Source: Seonamhaeicola sp. S2-3
GTDB lineage: Bacteria; Bacteroidota; Bacteroidia; Flavobacteriales; Flavobacteriaceae
NCBI RefSeq assembly: GCF_001971785.1
Contig: NZ_CP019389.1
Coordinates: 2,801,001-2,865,000, forward strand
DNA: 64,000 nt
Direction: 5' to 3'
Below, in pieces: positions 9,701 to 17,400 of the stretch. Numbering within the stretch: the first letter of the stretch is position 1; each line of letters starts with the position of its first letter. The notes beneath the pieces were generated by a model. It worked only from the letters and a program-made list of their open reading frames with translations, did not search any database and was not told the origin of the DNA. Both the position numbers and the translations under genes were made by a program.

Positions 9701-11917
9701 TAAGTTATGGACTAATTGGAATTCATCAACCTGATTTGCAAAGAAGTTGAAAGGTGTATTTCCGTTAGGAGAGGGGTTATACTTAAAATGAATTTCAGAA
9801 CCAGATATTTGTGTAATTCCTGTTTCAAAAAGACCATCAAAATTTGAGTCTATAATTAACCTATCATCGGGGTCTACTAGAGTAATATTTTTATTTGCTG
9901 GCAAAATTTTAACAATAAAGTATTCTCCGTCAACAGAATTGTGAGTGTAAGATGCGTCTTCAGATAACTTTATATTAACAGGTTCTGTAAATGTGATGTT
10001 ATAATTATTTTGGGCATTTGTAGCATTACCTACTACACTAGTAAAATTACCTTGATTATCTCCAGAAAATGTATTAGTATTTCCAGAACTATTGGTTTGC
10101 GAATAATTACCTGTAGCTATTGTATTATTTGTTGAAGCGTCTTGGAAATTTAATATAGGCTTGTTTAAATTGGTTATGTCTAATGTGACATCGCCTCTAG
10201 ATTCTGTGCAATTTAAAATTCCATCATTGTCATTATCAATATCTAGGTTATCTATAATACCGTCATTATCAACATCATCAGGACAGATACTTACAGGAAC
10301 TTCAACAGATTCTAATGTTTCACCAGTACAAGTTATTATTCCAATTAATTTGTATTTACCAGGTAATGTTGGTGTTATAGAGGTAACATTAGAGGCGTGT
10401 AGTTGAAAACCTGAACCATCATCATAGTACCATTCGTAACTATCAAAGTTTTGAGCATTAGCAGCTTCTAAGGTTATATTAGGTATACAGTTGCCTAAGG
10501 TAGCAAATTGCACATCAAAATTAATTTCAGGATTTGAAGGAAACCCGGAATAGAAACTACCAGATGTAGCGGCCCCATTTACATTAAAATACGCCACGTA
10601 TAGCTCATCATCACCTTGAACAGAAATGTTTCCTAACAATCCAGTTATTTTATAGGTTACATAATCTGGATTGCCCGTTACCGTACTAGGGGTTCCTGTA
10701 AAAACAGATCCAGTTACAGAAGAGGTTACAGTAATAGAGGCCCCAACTTTGGTAACAATAGAAACTCCACTTTCTTCAGAATAATCGGTACTACCAATAA
10801 CATCAATAAAAGGTATATTATCTATATTTCCTCTGGTTTCGCAACTTAAAGGAGGTACAAAAAACATCCCTTGGTTGGCCTCAGAGCTAGCACCAAGACC
10901 TTGGTATGCAAAAACGTCTTCGCTAGTTTCAACATACATGTTACCATTGGCATTGTAATTATTTCCTTCTATTAAATAGTATTCTCCTGCGTTTATTGTA
11001 CTAACAGGCTTGCCATTAATACTAATTAAAGTGTTATTGGTGTGTGCTACTAGTAACACATTTTCCCAGTTGTTGCTGCCAGCACCTTTTACAAAAATAT
11101 ATTCGTTACCTATTTTAGAAAGACCTGCAATTTGGTCTATTCCGTAGTCTCTACCATTTCCGTTATAAAAACTGCCATTAGCAGAACCACAGTTGGTAAC
11201 TATAGGTTTGTTTGAGGTTACTAAACATCCAATTAAACCATCCATTAAATTATTTACAGTTGGCCCGTTTTCTAAAGCATTTATGGCAACAATATAACTT
11301 TCTCCTTCATTTAAGGTAACGGTTATTGGTTTGGTACCTGTGTAATTTTTAATAATTAAACCCGTAGGAAGGTCATTAAAAGTTACTTGAGTATCATCTT
11401 CAGTAGCCATTACCGAAACAAAACTTAAATAGTTGTCTTGAGGGTTATCACTTGTAAAAGAGCCTATTCTAAACGAGGTATCTAAAGCAGAAAGTCCTTT
11501 GCTAACTAAGGCTCCGGCTTGGGAGCCTCCACCTGCATTTAATCTTATTGATACGTATATGGGTGCTTCGGCTTCAATTATGTAACCTTTATTATTAGTA
11601 ACTGTACTTGTTGAATTTGAAGAAACAAATAATTGACTATTACCTGTACCTATATATTGTACTTGTGGAGATGTATTTGATACGTTACCTGTAATATAGC
11701 TAGTTGTTGGTTGCCCAACAGGAATTATAGTATATGGCACCAATGAATTGTTTGGTGTTGATATGTATATATACTGATCTTCTGGGTTTGCATTTCCAGA
11801 GGCAGAACTAGTTAGTGGTGGTATGTAATGTTTTTTACTTAGTTGAGAATAACTGTAACTAGATAATAATACTATTAAAATAAATAGTATGTTTTTTAAT
11901 AGGGAGCTAGTTTGCAT
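6794..11917 (-). CDS. Giant T9SS type-B surface protein with IgGFc-binding-like domain, Ca-binding TSP3 repeats and CD-D-DG modules
   Basis: 1707 aa secreted protein. Signal peptide at residues 1-25. Residues about 30-460 resemble the IgGFc_binding domain of metazoan and bacterial surface proteins (YIEAEAPIYVSIR-like strands, GSNNWENVLLVA, FVPPLSCETRG). Residues about 545-580 and 760-910 carry thrombospondin type-3-like calcium loops (DVDNDGIIDNLDIDNDNDG, DSDNDGIPDI and others). Four modules starting with a CDD..DG..FDL motif follow (about 1055-1450), then a Cys-containing beta domain. The last 82 residues (FFTPNNDGYNDYW ... GHFTLKR) are the T9SS type-B sorting domain, so the protein should be exported and fixed on the cell surface. 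An imperfect 34-bp inverted repeat lies 54 bp upstream. Likely adhesin or matrix protein; ligand unknown. Confidence 0.88.
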   Translation of the reverse strand: MQTSSLLKNILFILIVLLSSYSYSQLSKKHYIPPLTSSASGNANPEDQYIYISTPNNSLVPYTIIPVGQPTTSYITGNVSNTSPQVQYIGTGNSQLFVSSNSTSTVTNNKGYIIEAEAPIYVSIRLNAGGGSQAGALVSKGLSALDTSFRIGSFTSDNPQDNYLSFVSVMATEDDTQVTFNDLPTGLIIKNYTGTKPITVTLNEGESYIVAINALENGPTVNNLMDGLIGCLVTSNKPIVTNCGSANGSFYNGNGRDYGIDQIAGLSKIGNEYIFVKGAGSNNWENVLLVAHTNNTLISINGKPVSTINAGEYYLIEGNNYNANGNMYVETSEDVFAYQGLGASSEANQGMFFVPPLSCETRGNIDNIPFIDVIGSTDYSEESGVSIVTKVGASITVTSSVTGSVFTGTPSTVTGNPDYVTYKITGLLGNISVQGDDELYVAYFNVNGAATSGSFYSGFPSNPEINFDVQFATLGNCIPNITLEAANAQNFDSYEWYYDDGSGFQLHASNVTSITPTLPGKYKLIGIITCTGETLESVEVPVSICPDDVDNDGIIDNLDIDNDNDGILNCTESRGDVTLDITNLNKPILNFQDASTNNTIATGNYSQTNSSGNTNTFSGDNQGNFTSVVGNATNAQNNYNITFTEPVNIKLSEDASYTHNSVDGEYFIVKILPANKNITLVDPDDRLIIDSNFDGLFETGITQISGSEIHFKYNPSPNGNTPFNFFANQVDEFQLVHNLSNLTDTSNFQANISLTCFKNDNDNDGIKDELDLDSDNDGIPDIIERSGTIVTLSGIDTNFDGLDDVFNNFSAPIDTDNDGVVDFYDLDSDNDGIYDLIETGQLGTLSDTNFDGIEDGPNYGINGWADAAETAPDSNSIGYTLNDFDTDSIFSYIDADSDGDTCSDVIEAGFSDGNNDDYLGDVAVTVNANGLVTNASDGYTLPNTDYLDFAPITIDNLLSAAVICENSNFTIPLVSADAETIQWEFSIDNGTTWATLNDDATFSGTNTFNLNISNAPLSLNNYTFRAFLNRTGNSCGLYSTNVNITVHELPVANTAPNMLLCDDDNNGTMPFDLSSQNSHISSNPNVTITYHKSQIDAENNTNPITSPFESGNTTIYARVENNANTSCYDVSTFNLEVYESPVPSLSVTPLQECDDTTFGTDTDGFKTFDLTQKETEILNGQSATDFTVTYFIDAAHIVEIASPSSYINRTPYNQTIYVRVTNNANTACFTDTKFDIEVYKLPTANTPNTYTQCDDASNDGQAYFNLTLDLIKEEINPNYLSEDLTFSYYYNQSDAQSRTNPIPNPNNYQDALGFTPETVWIRVENPNGCYREVPLTLNVSPSSAVLNAYNPASIYQCDDGIDVRDGVSTFDFSHIKDYIDNTIFSALNVTVHFYESLMDAELETNEITNISNHQNTNSPNKQTIWVRVKSDLGNNCLGLKELTNLLIVNPLPEFYIDAEHIVCTSDPTFTVELDPVETTSETFTYEWRWTSLDGSTTNQLLPETTPTIWVSTPGTYHVTLTKADGTGCSKTRDIFVNASEIASITTDDVTIVDFTENNNTVTINTANLGQGNYEYALVEQNSNFISYQDEPEFTNVKPGFYTIHINDKDGCGVSTLDISVLGYMKFFTPNNDGYNDYWQIIGVNAAFQPNSKVLIFDRYGKLLKQLSTLQDGWDGTSRGAKMPTDDYWFKVFLEDGRIYTGHFTLKR

Positions 11918-11950
11918 TACAAGTTCTGTACTTTGGTTGCTATTAAAATG

Positions 11951-11970
11951 TTGGTTAAAAATTAAACCAA
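11951..11970 (-). repeat. Inverted repeat (TTGGTT/AACCAA)
   Basis: Six-base arms with an 8-bp AT spacer, directly abutting the larger inverted repeat at 11971-12004, 33 bp upstream of the 1707-aa gene. Confidence 0.5.
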
Positions 11971-12004
11971 GGTCTAAAATAAATTAAATAATTTACTTTA
12001 GACC
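11971..12004 (-). repeat. 34-bp imperfect palindrome upstream of the 1707-aa surface protein
   Basis: Arms GGTCTAAAATAAATTA (11971-11986) and TAATTTACTTTAGACC (11989-12004) pair at 15 of 16 positions with a 2-base centre. In RNA form this is a long hairpin between the stop of the 777-aa gene and the start of the 1707-aa gene, with no T-run that would make it a standard terminator. Confidence 0.65.
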
Positions 12005-12072
12005 ATATATAACTTTAAAGGTTTAAATGTTTTAGACGAAAAGTATTGAAAACCAGAAATATGTTATAATTA

Positions 12073-14406
12073 TTACCGTTTGAGTGTAAAATGCCCATTA
12101 AAAGATGCTCCGTTAGGTAATAGGGCTACATACCAATAGTCGTCTGATGCTAAAAGTTTTCCTGCAAAGGTGCCATCCCAACCAGATTCTATGGGATTAA
12201 TGGTTTTAAGGAGTTTTCCGAAACGATTAAAAATTTGAATTTTAATATTAGAATTGAAAGTTTCATTAACACCTAAAGGTTTCCATGTGTCATTATAACC
12301 ATCATTATTTGGAGTGAAAAATTTAGGAAAACCAAGAACAGCAATTTCTTCTTCAATAATACCACAACCGTTTTTATCTAAAACAAAAATGGTGTGAAAA
12401 CCAGAAGAAATATTAGTAAATACATTATTGTCATTAAAAATTTGCGAATCTAGTGCGTATTGATAATCGCCTTCTCCAGTAACATGAATTGTAACAGAAT
12501 TGTTTTTTGAGGTTTGCTCAATTTCTATATTATCAATAGTAGCAATGTTAGAAGCATTAACTAAGATATTTGTTGAAGCAGAACACCCATTTGAAAATGA
12601 TACGTTTACAGTATATGTGCCAATTTCATTAATTTCAATACTTGATGTACTTTCAGGAAGAAACACATTGTTAAAATACCACTCAAAAGTAGGGTTGTTA
12701 TTTGTTCCGTTTAATAAGCCAGCGTTTATTGTTATTGTATTAGGGTACTGGTTTAAGCAGTATATATTATTAGTAGTAGTTTCATCAAAAATAGGCGGTT
12801 CTAAAACTTGTAATTCTAAAGTACCAATGGCATAACAAGACCCGTTATTGGTTTCTGTTTTTACAAAAAGGGTTTCATTATAATCTATTGTATTTACATA
12901 AGTACCCGTAATGGTATTTAGGTTATTTAAAGCGTCTTGTTCTGTTTTATAAAGTTGAACCGATAGGTTAAGGTTACTGTTAATGTTTTGTTCTACATGA
13001 TTTATTAAATCTGAAACGTTAAATTCTGTAAAGCCATCAATAACTTCATCATCACAAGCTTCAAATGGAGGAATATTAATAGTTTCATTTGAAATATCTA
13101 AAGTTAATTCTGCTATTGAAAAGCATCCAAAAGAATTTTCAACTCTAACATAAATTATTTGTTGAGGTGATGTGTTTTGAAAAGATTCAGGATTTTGAAT
13201 GGGGTTTACAGCATTTTCAGCATTAGGATATGAGGTGTAGAAGCTTATATTTACATTATTACTTCCGTTGGAAATACTTTGTTGAGCATCTAATAAATTG
13301 TAGGTTGTAAATCCATCTTGATCAGCATCACATTGAGTTAAAGTAGTGTTTGATGTTGTAGGGGCTTGTGTATATTCAACAATAATTTCTCCGTAGGCAA
13401 TACAATTATTTTCTAAGGTAACTTCTACAGTATAAGTTCCTGCTTCATTAACTAAATAAGTAGCATTAGTTTCGTTTAAAATTTCGTTTCCATCTTTAAA
13501 CCATTTGTATGTGTTGTTTCCAGATTGAGAAGCATTTAGTGTTAAAGTTTCGTTTTCACACAAGGGGTTGTTGGTAGAAATTAACCTATCTGGACCTAAA
13601 TCTGTACTTAATTCAAAACTGTTTGCTTCTAAAAATACAGCAGAGTCGTAACGATAGTTTTGCTCATCTGCAATAACCAACTTAACATGGTATGTTTCAT
13701 TAGGAATGGTATTAGCTGTTGCCGTTAAAACAGCCGTTTGTCCGTTAAAGTTTATGGGTGCTGTTGGGTCATTCCAACTACCAAAATAGGTTGGGTTTTG
13801 TGCAGCACATCCGTTTGGTATTTCTGGGTGTACGGTTGTAACTTTTACAGGTGTTTGTGTATTTGGTATAAGCGCAATATTGGTATATTGTGTGTCATTA
13901 ACATTTCTAATTAGAAATCCAAATAAATCTGAATATTTGCAAGTATTAGTATTGTTTTTTCGGTATTCTTCTGAAGCAAAAATATATCTAAAACTTACAA
14001 AATTTGCGGTAGAAGTAAATTCAAATTCAATAATAGTAGCATTGTGAGTGTTACTCTCATTAAGAATGTTTTCTAAGTCATTATCGCCATTCCAGTTAGG
14101 TGCATCATCATCACTTAAATTGTTATTGGGTCCCTCTACATTACTAAGTTTACCAGTACTTAAAACAATACCATTTTGAAAAGGAAACGAAGTTCCGGTA
14201 GCATCAAAATAACCATAACTTTGGTCTGTTCCGCTAAAATTTCCACCTATTACATTGGTTACAGTAACATTTTCTATACAATTGCTATTAATTAAAATAT
14301 CTTCAATAAGTTGTTGAGGTGTATAGGATTGACTATCTACTTGAATATTTTGAGCAAAATTTTTAAAGCTAAAGGCTAATAGAATAAAGTAAATATAGTA
14401 TTTCAT
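12073..14406 (-). CDS. T9SS type-B sorting protein with choice-of-anchor L domain
   Basis: 777 aa. Signal peptide (residues 1-18), then a choice-of-anchor L-type domain at about 25-270: FPFQNGIVLSTGK, IEFEFTSTANFVSFRYIFASEEY and YHVKLVIADEQNYRYDSAVF are its hallmark strands. An Ig-like segment (YKWFKDGNEI), two copies of the CD-D-DG module (about 355 and 450), a second Ig-like segment and a C-terminal type-B sorting domain (KFFTPNNDGYNDTW ... GHFTLKR, about 692-777) follow. Exported by T9SS and probably surface-attached. It is the shorter paralogue of the 1638-aa neighbour and has its own promoter box 20 nt upstream. Specific function unknown. Confidence 0.9.
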   Translation of the reverse strand: MKYYIYFILLAFSFKNFAQNIQVDSQSYTPQQLIEDILINSNCIENVTVTNVIGGNFSGTDQSYGYFDATGTSFPFQNGIVLSTGKLSNVEGPNNNLSDDDAPNWNGDNDLENILNESNTHNATIIEFEFTSTANFVSFRYIFASEEYRKNNTNTCKYSDLFGFLIRNVNDTQYTNIALIPNTQTPVKVTTVHPEIPNGCAAQNPTYFGSWNDPTAPINFNGQTAVLTATANTIPNETYHVKLVIADEQNYRYDSAVFLEANSFELSTDLGPDRLISTNNPLCENETLTLNASQSGNNTYKWFKDGNEILNETNATYLVNEAGTYTVEVTLENNCIAYGEIIVEYTQAPTTSNTTLTQCDADQDGFTTYNLLDAQQSISNGSNNVNISFYTSYPNAENAVNPIQNPESFQNTSPQQIIYVRVENSFGCFSIAELTLDISNETINIPPFEACDDEVIDGFTEFNVSDLINHVEQNINSNLNLSVQLYKTEQDALNNLNTITGTYVNTIDYNETLFVKTETNNGSCYAIGTLELQVLEPPIFDETTTNNIYCLNQYPNTITINAGLLNGTNNNPTFEWYFNNVFLPESTSSIEINEIGTYTVNVSFSNGCSASTNILVNASNIATIDNIEIEQTSKNNSVTIHVTGEGDYQYALDSQIFNDNNVFTNISSGFHTIFVLDKNGCGIIEEEIAVLGFPKFFTPNNDGYNDTWKPLGVNETFNSNIKIQIFNRFGKLLKTINPIESGWDGTFAGKLLASDDYWYVALLPNGASFNGHFTLKR

Positions 14407-14426
14407 GTATTTTGATAGAAAATGAA

Positions 14427-14434
14427 CAAAAATA
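14427..14434 (-). promoter_or_regulatory. -7 promoter box TATTTTTG of the 777-aa surface protein
   Basis: Exact TAnnTTTG on the minus strand, 20 nt upstream of the ATG, in the short gap after the 1638-aa gene. Confidence 0.45.
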
Positions 14435-14461
14435 AGCTTTATTAGTAAAATAAAACGCTTC

Positions 14462-17400
14462 TTAACGTTTTAAAGCAAAATGACCTTTTACCTCAAAGGC
14501 TTCTCCTTCTTGAATAACTTTTGCTACAAACCAATAATCGTCAGAAGGCATTTTTTTACCATTAAAAGTTCCGTCCCACCCTGTAGATGTATCTGGTAAT
14601 GTTTTAAGTAATTTGCCAAATCTGTTGTAAATGTAAACTATAGTACCAGGTAATTCTTCAATACCTATGATGTGCCACGTATCAAAATAGCCATCGTTAT
14701 TAGGAGTAAAAAACTTAGGAGCATCTATAACAATTACAGTTTCTGAAACGTCTGTACAGCCATTTAAATCTCTAATAGTTACGGTATGCGGACCTAAATA
14801 TACGTTTTCAAAAACATTAGAAGTTTGAGGTTCACCGTCATCTAAAATATATACATAATCTCCAATACCGCTTACATCTACAGTAATACTATTTGGGTCT
14901 GAAAAATCTACGGTTGTGGTAAAGTTTATTTCTGCTTCTTCAGATTCAATTACCGAAAAATTATGAGTGTATTCACAATCACTTCCAATAGTATTAGGTG
15001 TTGTAACGGTTACCCAGTAATTTCCAATTTCAGATGGATCATTAAGAATTATTTGTGGCGTTGTTGCGCCAGTAGACCATTCGTAAGTGTCATTAGGGTT
15101 GCCTGTATAAGCATCAATTACTAAAGGTAAATCATCGAGGCAAAGCGGTATTACATCATTGATAGGAACTACAGGAAGCGGATTTACTATGGTTGTAAAA
15201 CTAGTTATATCATAACATGTTGTGCTAGTATTTTCAATTCTGGCATAAATTACATCTCCGTTAGATGCTGCATGTAAATCGCCCAATGGGTTGGTTGCAT
15301 TTTCAGCATCGGTTAATTCACTGTAGTAAGTAACCGTGTGTTGGTTAGGATTTTGAGAGCCTATTATGGTATTTGTATTTGTTGTTAGGGTGAATTCAAA
15401 AAAACCGTCGTAATCATCATCACAAGCAATTAAAGGTGGTGGTGTATTGGCTACTGGATTTTGATTTATTTGAAGAGTGAACGAAGTTACTATTGGACAA
15501 CCTGTAGTAATATCTGTAACTCTTACAAAAATATCGTGCGTACTTGCCGAATAATTGAATGTATTTGCTAAAGCTCCAGTATTATTTGTGGCATCTGTAA
15601 ATGAATTGTGATATGATATGTTTACTGTACTTGAATCATCAACAATCATGTCATTAATTTGAGATAAATCGTAGGTATTGGTATCATTATCACAAATTTG
15701 AATGGTACCTAGGTTGTTTGTTTGAGGTGGTAAATTCACAATAAGATCTAAATCTATAACACTAAAGCAGCCTGTTAAATTATTCCAAACCTTAATGTAA
15801 ACGGTTTGAGTGTTTGAGTTAAAATTTGTGGGATCTGCAATGGCTAAACTGTTGTCAAGCCCATCATCTTGATTAATATCATCAAAATTTTCAAAATAAT
15901 TAACCTCAAGATCATCTGTAATTCTGTCTAAAAATTGAAAATCGGCATCTTCTAAATTAAATGTTGTAAAGCCATCGTAATCATCATCACAAGCAATTAA
16001 AGGCGCAGAAACTTCTGTAATATCTGGGGCTTCTATAATAATTATACCTAAAGATTCTACTACATGACACAAAGAATCTGAACTTTCAATTCTTACATAA
16101 ATGGTTTGTGGGTTATTAATGTTGGTATATTGGTCTGCTAAAGGGTTAATGTTAGCTTCGGCATCATCATAGGTTTCATGAAATGATATATTTAAATTAT
16201 CTGTTGAGCCTTGTGATATTTCGGTTCTTTTGGCGTTTAAATCGAAGGTATGCACACCATCATTAGAGGCGTCATCACATTCTAAGAAACCTTCTGTGGG
16301 GTTGTAAACAGGTTCTGGAGATACTTGTAATGTTATTGATGATGTTGCATAACATGTGCCTGATTCTGCGGTTATATTTTCAACCCGCACATAAATGGTT
16401 TGTGGGCTAGATGTATTTTGGAACACATTGTTTTTGTCTATAGCGTTAGCTAAGTTACCAGATGTGGCATCGGTTTCATTTTCAAAGTAATAAACTTCTT
16501 TACCTGTTTGGGTTCCTAAAATATCATCATCCATTTCTGCTAATAAAAAATCTGTTACTGTAGTACCTGTAGCTTCACAAATTTGATATTCTAAATCTGA
16601 TGGAATTATAGGTAATGTATTTACAGTGACATCAATAGTATTTATGTTATAACACCCAGATACAGCACTTTCAAACCTTACATAAATGGTTTGAGTTTCT
16701 GCATTAAAACTATCAGGATTTATTATGGGGTTTGTGTTTGTATTAGCATCGTCTTCAGAAGTGAAGAAATTAATATTTACACCAGTTGTATTGGTAATCA
16801 TTTCAGGAATTTTATCTTCAAGATTGATGGTGTAAAATCCATCTTGGTTATCGTCACAAATTATTATAGGTGTTGGTGTAGTAGTGCCAGGAGCTGTAAT
16901 AATTTCAATCTCAAAAGGGTTTACAGTAGAGCAGCCTGAGTCTTCATTCTGTATTCTAGCATAAAGGGTCTCAATTGAGTTTGAGTTAGTGTAAGTGGTA
17001 GCGTAAAATGCTGGTAGTGCATTATAATTATTTTCTGCGTCATTTTCATCACTATAATAAGTTACTGTAAAATTAGGGTTTCCACCTGTAATTGTATCGT
17101 CTAAAGCGTGTAAATCTATACTAATATTACCATCATCATCTGTATCGCAATAAGGAATTGGGTCAACAGATTCAAATAATAAAATAGGGTTTACTAATAG
17201 TGTAATTTCAGATTCTTCAATACAATTAGTTACTGTATCTTCCATTCTAATGTAAAGTACTGTAGGACTTTCAGCAGGATAGGGTACTGTTTTATCAATA
17301 GCATTTACGTCATTATCAATATCGTCTTGAGTTTCGTAAAAGGTAACTTCTATGGGGTTTGGTAAATCATTAGCAATATAAGATTCAACGGTATATAAGT

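Noticed and set aside
7224-10406. Plus-strand open frames opposite the 1707-aa surface protein
   Set aside because: They are antisense shadows of the Asp/Asn-rich repeats (runs of ATC/ATT complement) with no start context or family resemblance.
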